Shown piece after piece: positions 8,667 through 17,958 of a stretch of 64,000 nt of DNA. A model generated the notes under the pieces. It had not been told where the DNA came from, ran no database searches, and was given only the letters and a program-made list of their open reading frames with translations. This stretch comes from Roseicyclus persicicus. GTDB lineage: Bacteria > Pseudomonadota > Alphaproteobacteria > Rhodobacterales > Rhodobacteraceae. Where the stretch lies: contig NZ_JAAZQQ010000006.1 of NCBI RefSeq assembly GCF_012395815.1, positions 186,001-250,000 on the forward strand, written 5' to 3'. A program made the position numbers and the translations under genes. Position 1 is the stretch's first letter. Each line of letters starts with the position of its first letter.

Positions 8667-9298
8667 AGACTGCCCTCCCGTCCGGTGTCCAGACGGTAGT
8701 AGGCCCAAAGCGCGCGGGCGGCAACCGCGCGGACGGGCGACCACGCCGCGGCCATCTCGCGCAGCGCGGGTTCGGAGGGGCGCGCGGGCAGGTCGAAGGC
8801 GCGGGCGGCCGCGACCTGCAGGGCAAGGTCGCCCGCGGCGAAGGCGTCGGCGTGGCCGAGGGCGAACTTGGCGTAGATCTCGGCGGTCCAGCGGCCGATG
8901 CCGGGCAGCGCGGTCAGGGTGGCGACGACGGTCTCGGTGTCGGCGGCGCGGAGCGCGCCGTAATCCAGCCGCGCCGCCGCCAGCGCCCGGACATAGCGGA
9001 TCTTGGGCCGCGACAGCCCGCAGGCCCTGAGCGCCTCCTCGGAGGCGGCCGCGGCCGCCCCCTCCTCGGCAAGACCCGCCGCCTCGAGCCGCCCGAGGAT
9101 CGCCGCCGCAGAGGCGGTCGAGACCTGCTGCCCCACGATCGCGGACAGGAGCGCGGGGAACCCGTCCGGCCGCCGCCGGAGCGGCAGGGGCCCCACCGCC
9201 GCCAGCACGGGCGCAAAGCACGGGGCACGCGCCACCAGCACGGCCGCGCCCGCCGCCAGGTCCGCCTCGGTCTCGATCCGCGCCGGTGCCTGCGCCAT
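8663..9298 (-). CDS. DNA-3-methyladenine glycosylase II (HhH-GPD, AlkA-like)
   Basis: A 211-residue base-excision repair enzyme that removes alkylated purines. The helix-hairpin-helix LPGIGRWTAEIYAKFALG (131-148) is followed by the catalytic Asp157 in DAFAAGDLAL. It lacks the AlkA N-terminal beta domain and is of the compact type. I prefer ATG 9298; an in-frame ATG at 9331 would add 11 residues. It is divergent from the MFS gene with 68 bp between starts. Confidence 0.9.
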   Translation of the reverse strand: MAQAPARIETEADLAAGAAVLVARAPCFAPVLAAVGPLPLRRRPDGFPALLSAIVGQQVSTASAAAILGRLEAAGLAEEGAAAAASEEALRACGLSRPKIRYVRALAAARLDYGALRAADTETVVATLTALPGIGRWTAEIYAKFALGHADAFAAGDLALQVAAARAFDLPARPSEPALREMAAAWSPVRAVAARALWAYYRLDTGREGSL

Positions 9299-9366
9299 GC
9301 CCTCGCCCCCTGTCCGCGACGCGCCGGCCACTGGACGGACGCCGGGATTCCCGATACCGCAGCGTC

Positions 9367-10635
9367 ATGACGGACACGACCCCCGATCTTCCGGGCCCCG
9401 ATCTTCCGGCCCCCGATCTCGCCGCCCCCGCGCACGACGACGCCCGCGCCCGGCGCAACGTCGCGGTGCTGGTGGCCGCGCAGGCGCTCCTGGGCAGCCA
9501 GATGCCGCTGATCTTCACGGTCGGCGGGCTGGCGGGGCTGATGATCGCGCCCTCGCCGGCGCTGGCGACGATCCCGATCTCGCTGATCGTGTTCGGGTCG
9601 ATGACGACCGCCCCGTGGCTCTCGGCGCTGATGCAGCGCTACGGCCGCAGGGTCGGCTTCCTCGCCGGGGCGCTCGGCGGCGCGGCCGGCGCGGCCGTCG
9701 CTGGCTGGGGGCTCTGGAGCGACCAGTTCCTGGTGTTCCTGTTCGGCTCCTACCTCACCGGCATCTACATGTCGGCGCAGGGCTTCTACCGCTTCGCCGC
9801 CGCCGACACCGCCTCGCCCGCCTTCCGGCCCAAGGCGATCTCCTACGTCATGGCGGGGGGCCTCCTGTCGGCGCTGATCGGCCCGCAACTGGTCAAGCTC
9901 ACCGCCGAGGCCACCGTGGTGCCCTTCGTCGGCGCCTATGCGGCCGTGGTGGCGATCAACCTTGTCGGCGCGCTCCTGTTCGTCTTCCTCGACCTGCCGA
10001 AACCCGCGGCACCCGCGCCGGGGGCGGCCACCGGGCGCAGCCGGGCCGAGCTGCTGCGCGACCCGCGGATCGCGGTGGCGATCATCTGCGGCATGGTCTC
10101 CTACGCGCTGATGAACCTGCTGATGACCTCGACGCCGCTGGCGGTGGTCGGCTGCGGCTTCACCACTGGCAACGCCGCCGACATCGTCTCGGCCCATGTC
10201 ATCGCCATGTTCGCGCCGTCCTTCTTCACCGGCCACCTGATCGCGCGCTTCGGCGCCATCCGCATCGTCGCCGTGGGCCTGTTCCTCTTGGCCTGCGCGG
10301 GCGGCGTCGCGCTGACCGGGGTGGAGCTGACGCAGTTCTTCGCGTCGCTGGTGCTGCTGGGGGTGGGCTGGAACTTTGGCTTCATCGGCGCGACGGCGCT
10401 GCTGACCCAGGCGCACAGCCCCGAGGAACGCGGGCGCGTGCAGGGGCTGAACGACTTCCTAGTGTTTGGCTGCGTGACCTTCGCCTCGCTGTCCTCGGGC
10501 CTGATGATGAGCTTCGGCGACGACGTGCAGACCGGCTGGACGGCGGTGAACCTCGCCATGCTGCCCTTCCTGGTGCTGGCGGGCGCGGCGCTGATCTGGC
10601 TCGCGCTCAGGCCGAAGGACGCCTTGGCCACCTGA
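9367..10635 (+). CDS. Major facilitator superfamily transporter
   Basis: A 422-residue protein with about 12 hydrophobic segments. The N-terminal tail repeats the tripeptide PDL (TPDLPGPDLPAPDL). The cytoplasmic loop between TM2 and TM3 has MQRYGRRVGFLAG, a variant of the MFS A-motif. A second half-repeat begins near residue 215 (RDPRIAVAIICGMVSYALMNLLM). The substrate is unknown. A start at 9286 is possible but would run through the divergent promoter region. Confidence 0.85.
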   Translation: MTDTTPDLPGPDLPAPDLAAPAHDDARARRNVAVLVAAQALLGSQMPLIFTVGGLAGLMIAPSPALATIPISLIVFGSMTTAPWLSALMQRYGRRVGFLAGALGGAAGAAVAGWGLWSDQFLVFLFGSYLTGIYMSAQGFYRFAAADTASPAFRPKAISYVMAGGLLSALIGPQLVKLTAEATVVPFVGAYAAVVAINLVGALLFVFLDLPKPAAPAPGAATGRSRAELLRDPRIAVAIICGMVSYALMNLLMTSTPLAVVGCGFTTGNAADIVSAHVIAMFAPSFFTGHLIARFGAIRIVAVGLFLLACAGGVALTGVELTQFFASLVLLGVGWNFGFIGATALLTQAHSPEERGRVQGLNDFLVFGCVTFASLSSGLMMSFGDDVQTGWTAVNLAMLPFLVLAGAALIWLALRPKDALAT

Positions 10636-10687
10636 CAAGCGCGCTTTGCTGAAGCAGGACGGCGGGAAGACCTGCAGGTCTTCGGCT

Positions 10688-11458
10688 TCACCAGCGCCCG
10701 GTCGCCGCCAGCCGCGCAAGGCGCAGGCTGTCCCTGATCCCCGCCCCCGGCAGGTCGCCCGCCGCCACCCGGCCCGGATCGGCCGCCGCCGCCCGCAGGG
10801 TCGCCTCGGCCCGCCAGCCGGCGAACAGCGCCGGCGCCGCCGCCCGCGGCACCGCCCCGCGCCCCGCCCGGGCCCGCGCCAGACGGTCCAGACCCTCGCG
10901 CGCCAGCCCCGCCACGGCCGCCGGCGTGCCCTCGACCAGCGGTTGGCGGCCCGCGGCCTCCAGCGCCGGGATCGCGCGCAGATAGGACGCAAGCCCGAAG
11001 GCCCAGCCTGCATCGGCCAGCACCGGACCGGCCGCCGCGGGCGCGCCCAAGGCGCGGGCGGCCACCGTCACCAGCGGCGCGGCGGTGTCGGCGATGTAGG
11101 CGTCGAACTCGGCCCGGTCGGCGAAGGGATCCTTGTGGATGTCGCGCCGGCGCGCGGCGACCAGCGCGTCCAGCCCCCCGGCCACAGCCGCCGGGATCGC
11201 GGCGGCCAGCGGCGCCACCACCTCATGGGCACGCGGGGTGCGGCCGGCGGCGATCTCCTCGACCACGTCGCGCCAGAACTGCAGCCGCATCTCGGCAATC
11301 AGCGGCTCGGCCGTGACCCAGGGCGCGCGCGTGACCTCGATGTTGAAGGCGTAGAGCGGGAACAGCACGGCCCGGGCGGCCACGGGTGCGGCCATGGCGG
11401 CGCGGAACCGGTCGGGGTCGCCCCGGGCGACGAGGTCGGCGCAGGCCTGCAGGCTCAT
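10688..11458 (-). CDS. Squalene/phytoene synthase-like protein
   Basis: A 256-residue all-alpha protein of the squalene/phytoene synthase superfamily. It keeps FPLYAFNIEVTRAP near residue 32, FWRDVVEEI near 59 and the RRRDIHKDPFAD segment near 100. The first Asp-rich DxxxD motif of true prenyl synthases is not evident, as in the NDUFAF6-like branch, so a structural or assembly role is as likely as carotenoid or hopanoid synthesis. It is the last gene of the cysS-cimA operon, its ATG overlapping the methyltransferase stop (ATGA). Confidence 0.75.
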   Translation of the reverse strand: MSLQACADLVARGDPDRFRAAMAAPVAARAVLFPLYAFNIEVTRAPWVTAEPLIAEMRLQFWRDVVEEIAAGRTPRAHEVVAPLAAAIPAAVAGGLDALVAARRRDIHKDPFADRAEFDAYIADTAAPLVTVAARALGAPAAAGPVLADAGWAFGLASYLRAIPALEAAGRQPLVEGTPAAVAGLAREGLDRLARARAGRGAVPRAAAPALFAGWRAEATLRAAAADPGRVAAGDLPGAGIRDSLRLARLAATGRW

Positions 11459-12174
11459 GCCGGGCGCACCACGCTGAGGAGGTAGCCGGTCTCGGCCCGG
11501 CAGGCGCGCCAGCCGGCGATCTCGGCCTCGGCCTCGTCCAGCACGGCCGCCAGCCCCGCATCGGCACCGGGACGGAGGCGGGCGATGCGCGCCTCCTGCG
11601 GGCGGAAGTAGCTTTCCCAGGCGATGTCGCCGAGGGCCCGGGTGGCCAGCGTCTCGTAGCCCGCGGCGGTGACCCGGGCGGCGATGCCGGCCGCGTCGGT
11701 CAGGCCCTCGTAGCCCTGCCAGAAGGCGATCGCCTCGGCGCTCGGGGCGTCGGTGAAGAGGCAGGGCTCGGAAAAGGCGATGGCCCCGCCCGGGGCGAGG
11801 CGCGGCCGCCAGGCGGCCAGCGCGGCCTCGATCCCGAGGAAGTAGACGGCGCCCGCGCACCAGATCAGGTCGAAGGGCCCCTCGGGCGTGGTCATGTCGC
11901 CCACCGTGAGCGTCACCCGACCGTCGGCGCCCCAGCGCGCGCGGGCGGCGTCGATGAAGGGCGCGTGGAGGTCGATGGCGGTGACATGCCCCTTGGGCGC
12001 GGCGCGAAGAAGCGCGCCGAGGTCGCCGCCGGGCCCGCAGGCGGCGTCGAGAATGCGGGCGGTGTCGGGCGTGCCGGCCACCTCCGCCGCCCAGGCCACG
12101 TCGGCGGTCTCGCCCGGCCCCTCGCGCGGCAGGTCGGCGTGCAGGACGAAGAAGGGGTGATCGGCGGGGATCAT
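11455..12174 (-). CDS. SAM-dependent methyltransferase
   Basis: A 239-residue class I methyltransferase. The SAM-binding motif I is ILDAACGPGGDLGALL (near 41), the acidic end of strand 2 is TAIDLHAPFIDAAR, and motif IV is FDLIWCAGAVYFLG. The substrate is unknown. It overlaps by four bases both the upstream cimA stop and the downstream phytoene-synthase-like start, so it is tightly coupled in that operon. Confidence 0.85.
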   Translation of the reverse strand: MIPADHPFFVLHADLPREGPGETADVAWAAEVAGTPDTARILDAACGPGGDLGALLRAAPKGHVTAIDLHAPFIDAARARWGADGRVTLTVGDMTTPEGPFDLIWCAGAVYFLGIEAALAAWRPRLAPGGAIAFSEPCLFTDAPSAEAIAFWQGYEGLTDAAGIAARVTAAGYETLATRALGDIAWESYFRPQEARIARLRPGADAGLAAVLDEAEAEIAGWRACRAETGYLLSVVRPA

Positions 12175-13790
12175 GCCGGCGGCGCCCCGTCGCGCACCAG
12201 TTTCCACATCACCGCGTCCAGCAGCGCCTCGAAGCTCGCGTCGACGATGTTGGCCGACACGCCCACGGTCGACCAGCGCCGGCCCGCGCCGTCCTCGCTG
12301 TCGATGATGACGCGGGTCACGGCCTCGGTGCCGCCCTGGGTGATCCGCACCTTGAAATCGACCAGCCGGATGTCGTCGATGTAGCGCTGGTAGGGCCCGA
12401 GGTCCTTGGCCAGCGCCTTGGACAGCGCGTTGACGGGGCCGCGGTCGGTGCCCTGCTCGTCCATCGATTCCGAGACCGACAGCATCTTCTCGTCGCCGAT
12501 CTTCACCACGACCACGGCCTCGGACAGGCTGACCATGCGGTCGTACTTGTTCTTGCGGCGCTCGACGGTGACCTTGTAGCGCTTGACCTCGAAGAACCGG
12601 GGCATTTCCCCGAGCGCCCGCCGGGCCAGCAACTCGAAGCTCGCCTGCGCGGTGTCGTAGCTGTAGCCCTGGTCCTCGCGGGCCTTGATCTCCTCGAGGA
12701 TGGCGGGGAGCGCGGGGTGGTCGCGGGGCACGTCGAGGCCGGCCTCGGCCAGGCGCCGGCGCAGGTTCGACTGGCCGGCCTGGTTCGACATCGGGATGAT
12801 GCGGGCGTTGCCGACCAGCGCGGGGTCGATGTGCTCGTAGGTGGCGGGGTTCTTGAGGATCGCGGAGGCATGCAGCCCCGCCTTGTGCGCGAAGGCCGAG
12901 GCGCCGACATAGGGCGCCTGCCGCATCGGCACGCGGTTCAGGATGTCGTCGAGCATCCGGCTGACGCGGGTCAGGTCGTGGAGCGCCTCGGGGCTGATCC
13001 CGGTCTCGAAGCGCGCGGCATAGGGCGCCTTGAGCATGAGCGTGGGGATCAGCGTGGTCAGGTTGGCGTTGCCGCAGCGCTCGCCCAGCCCGTTCAGCGT
13101 GCCCTGGATCTGGCGCGCGCCGGCCATGACGGCGGCAAGGCTGCCCGCGACCGCGGTGCCGGTGTCGTCGTGGGTGTGGATGCCGAGCCGGTCGCCCGGG
13201 ATGCCGGCGGCGATGACCTCGGCGGTGATGCGGCCGATCTCGTCGGGCAGCGTGCCGCCGTTGGTGTCGCACAGCACCACCCAGCGGGCGCCGGCGTCAT
13301 GGGCGGCGCGGAGGCATTGCAGCGCATAGGCGGGGTTGGCGGTGTAGCCGTCGAAGAAATGCTCGGCGTCGAACAGCGCCTCGCGGCCCCGTGCGACGCA
13401 ATGGGCGACGGAGGCGCGGATGCTCTCGAGGTTCTCGTCGAGGGTGATGCCGAGCGCCTCGGTGACGTGGAAGTCATGGGTCTTGCCGACGAGGCAGACG
13501 GCGGGCGTGCCGGCGTTGAGGACGGCGGCGAGCACGTCGTCGTTTTCCGCCGACCGGCCGGCGCGCTTGGTCATGCCGAAGGCGGTCATGGTGGCGCGGG
13601 TCGCGGGGGCGGTATCGAAGAAGGCGCTGTCGGTGGGGTTCGCGCCCGGCCAGCCGCCCTCGATGTAGTCCAGCCCGAGGGCGTCGAGCGCTTCGGCGAT
13701 GCGGGCCTTTTCCGCGGTGGAGAACTGCACGCCCTGCGTCTGCTGCCCGTCGCGCAGCGTGGTGTCGTAGAGGTAGAGACGGTCAGCCAT
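12171..13790 (-). CDS. cimA: (R)-citramalate synthase
   Basis: A 539-residue enzyme of the isopropylmalate-synthase family that condenses pyruvate and acetyl-CoA to citramalate, the first step of threonine-independent isoleucine synthesis. The catalytic [13 protein letters not shown] is at the N-terminus and the metal-binding HTHDDTG is near residue 200. A C-terminal LeuA-type regulatory dimer domain (about 400-530) suggests feedback control. The [13 protein letters not shown] start and the long spacing between barrel and regulatory domain fit the CimA type better than LeuA. Its start lies inside the last codons of cysS (8-bp overlap). Confidence 0.92.
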   Translation of the reverse strand: MADRLYLYDTTLRDGQQTQGVQFSTAEKARIAEALDALGLDYIEGGWPGANPTDSAFFDTAPATRATMTAFGMTKRAGRSAENDDVLAAVLNAGTPAVCLVGKTHDFHVTEALGITLDENLESIRASVAHCVARGREALFDAEHFFDGYTANPAYALQCLRAAHDAGARWVVLCDTNGGTLPDEIGRITAEVIAAGIPGDRLGIHTHDDTGTAVAGSLAAVMAGARQIQGTLNGLGERCGNANLTTLIPTLMLKAPYAARFETGISPEALHDLTRVSRMLDDILNRVPMRQAPYVGASAFAHKAGLHASAILKNPATYEHIDPALVGNARIIPMSNQAGQSNLRRRLAEAGLDVPRDHPALPAILEEIKAREDQGYSYDTAQASFELLARRALGEMPRFFEVKRYKVTVERRKNKYDRMVSLSEAVVVVKIGDEKMLSVSESMDEQGTDRGPVNALSKALAKDLGPYQRYIDDIRLVDFKVRITQGGTEAVTRVIIDSEDGAGRRWSTVGVSANIVDASFEALLDAVMWKLVRDGAPPA

Positions 13791-15171
13791 GGCAAGCCCA
13801 CAAGCGATCAAGCAGGTTGATGTCAAAGTGAGCGGCTTTCTCAAACTGCGGCTCACCTGATTTCACATCGCGAACAAGGACGCCAGCTTCTGCAAGTCCA
13901 TCGCGGATTGCGTCTGCACGCTGCCAGTCTTTGTTCGCGCGCGCTTGATCCCGCTTCTGCAGAAGATCGCGCACCAGCCCCATTTCGGCGTCCGAGAATC
14001 CCGGAACCCGCGCCCAATCCGGAACGCTGTCGGCTAGGAGGCCAAGCAAATGCAGGCTGCCGCGTAGCGCCGACACATCACCTGCGTTCGAGACGGCGTG
14101 GCATTGGGTCAGGGCCTCATGCGTATTGAGATCATCTGCAAGTGCCTCCACGACAGGCTGATAAGGTTCGGTTGCCGTGCTAAGACCGACCTGCCGATAC
14201 CACTTCATCAGCGTCCTCTCCGCCTCCTCCGCCTTCTTCGCCGTCCAATCCATCGGCTTCGAATAATGCGTCGACAGGAACACGAACCGGATCACCTCGC
14301 CCGGCACCCCCTGATCCAGCAGGTCGCGCACGGTGAAGAAGTTGCCGAGCGACTTCGACATCTTCTTGCCCTCGACCTGCAGCATCTCGTTGTGCATCCA
14401 GATCTGGGCCATCCGGTCGGTGTGGTTGGCGCAGCAGCTCTGGGCGATCTCGTTCTCGTGGTGCGGGAACATCAGGTCGTTGCCGCCGCCGTGGATGTCG
14501 AAGGTGTCGCCGAGCAGTGCCTTGGCCATCGCCGAGCACTCGATGTGCCAGCCGGGGCGGCCACGGCCCCAGGGGCTGTCCCAGCCGGGAAGATCGTCCG
14601 GCGACGGCTTCCACAGCACGAAATCCATCGGGTCTTCCTTGTAGGGCGCGACCTCGACCCGCGCGCCCGCGATCATGTCGTCAACCGACCGGCCCGACAG
14701 CTGGCCATAGGCGTCGAAGCTCCGTACCCGGAACAGGACATGCCCCTCGGCCGCATAGGCGTGGCCGTCGGCGATCAGCCCCTCGATCATGGCGACCATC
14801 TGGGCGATGTAGGCGGTCGCGCGCGGCATGTGGGTGGGCTCGCCCACGCCAAGCGCGGCCATGTCCTCGAGGTACCAGGCGATGGTTTCCTCGGTGATGG
14901 CCGAGATCGGCCGCCCGGTCTCGGCCGCGCGGGCGTTGATCTTGTCGTCCACGTCGGTGAAGTTGCGCACGTAGGTGACGTGCGCGGGGCCGTAGACATG
15001 CGCCAGCAGCCGGTAGAGCACGTCGAACACCACCGCCGGCCGGGCATTGCCCAGATGCGCGCGGTCGTAGACCGTGGGGCCGCAGACATACATCCGCACA
15101 TTGGCGGGATCGAGCGGGCGCAGCGGCTCGACCCGGCGCGTGCGGGAGTTGCGGAGGCGAATCTCGACCAT
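13783..15171 (-). CDS. cysS: Cysteinyl-tRNA synthetase
   Basis: A 462-residue class I aminoacyl-tRNA synthetase charging tRNA-Cys. Visible motifs are YVCGPTVYD with the first zinc cysteine, the HIGH-type [18 protein letters not shown] and [12 protein letters not shown] (remaining zinc ligands), and KMSKS near residue 267. Residues from about 320 to the end are encoded by markedly less GC-rich DNA than the rest: 31/60 GC at 13801-13860 and 33/60 at 14161-14220, against 45/60 at 14521-14580. The gene leads the cysS-cimA-methyltransferase-phytoene-synthase-like operon. Confidence 0.97.
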   Translation of the reverse strand: MVEIRLRNSRTRRVEPLRPLDPANVRMYVCGPTVYDRAHLGNARPAVVFDVLYRLLAHVYGPAHVTYVRNFTDVDDKINARAAETGRPISAITEETIAWYLEDMAALGVGEPTHMPRATAYIAQMVAMIEGLIADGHAYAAEGHVLFRVRSFDAYGQLSGRSVDDMIAGARVEVAPYKEDPMDFVLWKPSPDDLPGWDSPWGRGRPGWHIECSAMAKALLGDTFDIHGGGNDLMFPHHENEIAQSCCANHTDRMAQIWMHNEMLQVEGKKMSKSLGNFFTVRDLLDQGVPGEVIRFVFLSTHYSKPMDWTAKKAEEAERTLMKWYRQVGLSTATEPYQPVVEALADDLNTHEALTQCHAVSNAGDVSALRGSLHLLGLLADSVPDWARVPGFSDAEMGLVRDLLQKRDQARANKDWQRADAIRDGLAEAGVLVRDVKSGEPQFEKAAHFDINLLDRLWACHG

Positions 15172-15371
15172 GGGGCAAGCCTTTCAACGGACCGAAGACC
15201 GGCGCCGGGGGCCTAACAGGTTGCGGTTGGGTTGAAAACCGATAGATGACCGGGCCGGCGACAGGGGGATGTCAGCGGCAGATACAGATCGCGGTGCGGG
15301 GACGCATCGGGTGGGTCATGGGCGCAACTGTGACCAAGTGCGCCGCGCGGCGCAAGGGGCTTCGACGGGCT

Positions 15372-15400
15372 TTGACAGTCGCCGCGGTATACCGTTGTAT
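15372..15400 (+). promoter_or_regulatory. Putative promoter close to the MmcQ-like gene start
   Basis: A consensus TTGACA (15372-15377) is followed after 17 bp by TTGTAT (15395-15400). The ATG at 15410 lies only 10 bp after the -10 element, so a transcript from here would be nearly leaderless. There is no clear Shine-Dalgarno sequence before that ATG, which fits. The -10 match is weak. Confidence 0.35.
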
Positions 15401-15409
15401 GTGCAAGAA

Positions 15410-15763
15410 ATGCGCCACGAGTTCATCGACCGCCACTGCCGGGCCCTGCCCAGGGCCGAACGGGACCAGCCCTTTGGCCCCGACACGGTCGTCTGGAAGA
15501 TCAACGGCCACATGTTCGCGGCCTACACCGAGACCGGCGAGGGGCTGTCGGTGCGGGTAACCAACATGGCGCGCGCCCTGGCGGTGATCCGGCGCAGCCG
15601 CCCGGCCTCGGCGCCCTACCTGTCGGGCGGCGGCTGGGTGCTCCTGCCCTGGGAGACCTCGCCCGAGGAGCTGCGCCTGCGGCTGATCGAGAGCTACAAC
15701 CTCGTGCGCCGCGACTGGCCGCGCGCCGACCCCACCGAGACACCCCAGCCCGGCGACGATTGA
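15410..15763 (+). CDS. MmcQ/YjbR family protein
   Basis: A 117-residue single-domain protein of the CyaY-like-fold MmcQ/YjbR family: MRHEFIDRHCRALPRAERD, then VVWKINGHMFAAYTETGEGLSVRV, then SGGGWVLLPW and ELRLRLIESYNLVRRDW near the end. The family is thought to bind DNA or nucleotides, but its role is not established. ATG 15410 is chosen because homology starts there; in-frame TTG 15395 and GTG 15401 are alternatives. It is divergent from cysS across 238 bp that otherwise hold nothing recognisable. Confidence 0.75.
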   Translation: MRHEFIDRHCRALPRAERDQPFGPDTVVWKINGHMFAAYTETGEGLSVRVTNMARALAVIRRSRPASAPYLSGGGWVLLPWETSPEELRLRLIESYNLVRRDWPRADPTETPQPGDD

Positions 15764-15809
15764 AGCGCCCGTGCCGGGCGACGACTGAGGCGCCCGTGCC
15801 GGGCGACGA
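15749..15809 (+). repeat. Tandem copies of the gene's 3' end
   Basis: GCCCGTGCCGGGCGACGA occurs twice with a 25-bp period (15767-15784 and 15792-15809). A third, shorter version (CCCGGCGACGA) forms the last codons of the MmcQ-like gene itself. The stop codon context (GACGATTGA, GACGACTGA, GACGACCAA) shows these are slipped copies of the gene end. Confidence 0.7.
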
Positions 15810-15887
15810 CCAAGGGCGCGGGTTGCGCCCGGGCAGCCGGCGTGGCCATCTGCGCGGCGCGAATCCCCCCTTGCCGGAGCCCTGCCC

Positions 15888-17057
15888 ATGCCCGCCCCCT
15901 CCACGCGCATCGCGACCCTGACCGGCGACGGCGACGACGGCTGGAGCCTGTTCTACCGCGCCCGCGCGATGATCGCGGCGGGCGAGGAGGTGCTGGAGCT
16001 GACCATCGGCGAGCACGACGTGCGCACCGCGCCCGACATCCTGGACGAGATGCACCGCGCGGCGCGGGCGGGCCACACCGGCTATGCCGCGGTGCCCGGC
16101 ATGGCGGCGCTGCGCCGGGCGGTGGCGGCGCGGCTGTCGGCCTCCCACGGCAGGGCCTATGGCCCCGAGAACGTGCTGATCACCCCCGGCGGCCAGGCGG
16201 CGCTGTTCGCGGCCCACCACGCGGCCTGCGACGAGGGCGACCGGGCGCTGCTGATCGACCCCTACTACGCCACCTACCCCGGCACGATCCGGGCCGTGGG
16301 CGCGGTGCCCGTCCCCGTCGCGGCGCGCAGCGAGGACGGGTTCCAGCCCGACCTCACGGCACTGGCCGCCGCGGCGCCCGGGGCGCGGTCGCTGCTGATC
16401 AACAGCCCCAACAACCCCACCGGGGCGGTCTATTCCGAGGCGAGCCTCGCGGGCATCGCCGCGATCGCCGAGGCCCACGACCTGTGGGTGATCTCGGACG
16501 AGGTCTACGACAGCCAGGTCTGGGCGGGGCGGCACATCCCGACGGCGTCGGTGCCGGGCATGGCGGCGCGCACCCTGACGGTGGGGTCGCTGTCGAAAAG
16601 CCACGCGATGACCGGCTCGCGGCTGGGCTGGCTGGCCGGCCCGGCCGAGGTGATCGCGCATCTGGTGACGCTGGCGACCCACACCACCTACGGGGTGCCG
16701 GGCTACATCCAGGAGGCGGGGCTCTACGCGCTGGGGCTGGGGCCCGAGGCCGAGGCGGCGGTGGCCGCGCCCTTCCTGCGGCGGCGGGCGATCCTGCTCG
16801 ACCGGATCGCGGGGCACCCCCGGCTGCGCGCGGTGCCGCCGGACGGGGCGATGTACGTGATGCTCGACATCCGCGCGACCGGCCTGAGCGGCGCGGCCTT
16901 CGCCGCGGGGCTGCTCGACGCCGAGCGGGTGGCCGTGATGCCGGGCGAAAGCTTCGGCCGGGCGGCGGCGGGCCACCTGCGGGTGGCGCTGACCCTTCCC
17001 GACGACCGTTTCGCCGAGGCGGTCGACCGGCTGGTCCGCTACGCCGACGGTCTGTGA
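15888..17057 (+). CDS. PLP-dependent aminotransferase, class I
   Basis: A 389-residue fold-type I aminotransferase resembling the aspartate aminotransferase subgroup. Visible are NSPNNPTGAVYS (residues 172-183), DEVYD with Asp204 and Tyr207, the PLP lysine Lys237 in SLSKSHAMTGSRLGW, and the C-terminal substrate-binding Arg region GHLRVALTLPDD. The amino donor and acceptor are not evident. It stands alone, followed by a strong terminator shared with the convergent outer-membrane gene. Confidence 0.9.
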   Translation: MPAPSTRIATLTGDGDDGWSLFYRARAMIAAGEEVLELTIGEHDVRTAPDILDEMHRAARAGHTGYAAVPGMAALRRAVAARLSASHGRAYGPENVLITPGGQAALFAAHHAACDEGDRALLIDPYYATYPGTIRAVGAVPVPVAARSEDGFQPDLTALAAAAPGARSLLINSPNNPTGAVYSEASLAGIAAIAEAHDLWVISDEVYDSQVWAGRHIPTASVPGMAARTLTVGSLSKSHAMTGSRLGWLAGPAEVIAHLVTLATHTTYGVPGYIQEAGLYALGLGPEAEAAVAAPFLRRRAILLDRIAGHPRLRAVPPDGAMYVMLDIRATGLSGAAFAAGLLDAERVAVMPGESFGRAAAGHLRVALTLPDDRFAEAVDRLVRYADGL

Positions 17058-17073
17058 CGGCGCGCGGAAAAGG

Positions 17074-17100
17074 AAAAGGGCCCGGAAGACCGGGCCCCTT
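17074..17100. terminator. Bidirectional rho-independent terminator
   Basis: GGGCCCGG-AAGA-CCGGGCCC (17078-17097), flanked by AAAA on the left and CTT on the right, between two convergent genes 73 bp apart. Confidence 0.75.
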
Positions 17101-17130
17101 GCAGGCGTGAGGATCGGGCAACGGCCCGGA

Positions 17131-17745
17131 TCAGAACTCGAAACCGATGCCCAGGCCGATCGTGGTGGCGTCGATGTCGGCGCCCGAGCCCGAGAAATCG
17201 TCGATGCGGTGGTACAGGACCTCGGCGGCCAGGAAGGTGCTGGCGCTCAGGCGGTAGTCCACGCCGAAGCCGCCGACGAAGCCCCAGTCGTAGTCGTCGA
17301 ACGGGCCGGAGGGCGAGATCGTCGCGCCGAACACGCCGGCGGTTCCGTAGAGGAAGGCGTTGCCGGTATCGACACCGTATTCCAGGGTGCCGCGGATCAG
17401 GCTGTCGACTTCGCCGACGCCGCCGCTGACGGACATGTCGCTCGACACGAGGTCAAGCTCGACGCCGAAGACGGTGCTGCCGTAATCCACGCGGTAACCC
17501 GCGAAGATGCCGTAGTTGATGCCGTCGATGTCGACGCTGGTCGGGCCGCGGCCCGGGGCGCCGCTGTTCGACACGGTGCCCTGGCCCCATTCGAGCATGA
17601 CACCGCCGTAGAACCCGCCCCAGTCGGGCGTCGGGGCGACGGGGATGATGACGGGCGGCTGGGCGGCGGGGCCGGTGCCGCCGGCCAGCGCAGGCCCGGT
17701 GAGGGCGAGGGCGGCGACGGTCGCGGCGAGCAGTGTACGGGTCAT
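17131..17745 (-). CDS. Outer-membrane beta-barrel protein, paralog 1
   Basis: A 204-residue exported protein. It has a signal peptide (about 1-21, cleaved near ALAGG) and a Pro-rich linker (PPVIIPVAPTP). The barrel then opens with DWGGFYGGVMLEWGQG and ends in GLGIGFEF with a C-terminal Phe, the outer-membrane assembly signal. It resembles the OmpA-like/Lom-type small barrels common in alphaproteobacteria. Two paralogs lie at 17959-18564 and 55883-56497. The function is unknown. Confidence 0.82.
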   Translation of the reverse strand: MTRTLLAATVAALALTGPALAGGTGPAAQPPVIIPVAPTPDWGGFYGGVMLEWGQGTVSNSGAPGRGPTSVDIDGINYGIFAGYRVDYGSTVFGVELDLVSSDMSVSGGVGEVDSLIRGTLEYGVDTGNAFLYGTAGVFGATISPSGPFDDYDWGFVGGFGVDYRLSASTFLAAEVLYHRIDDFSGSGADIDATTIGLGIGFEF

Positions 17746-17958
17746 TCAAATGCTCCTCGAAAAACGCAAAAGAGACGTAACACGTCCTTTGATACCCATA
17801 TAGCACGACCCGCGCCTTCCTGTATGCGCGGCTTCTTGCCGATGCTTGCTTGTTGCACGAAAGGCACGGCCCCCGGCGCCGCAGCGCGCGAGGGTCGCGG
17901 TGCCCCCCCCGGTCCGGGTCAGCCGAGCGGGCCTTGCCGGCCCGCCCGCGCGGCGGTG

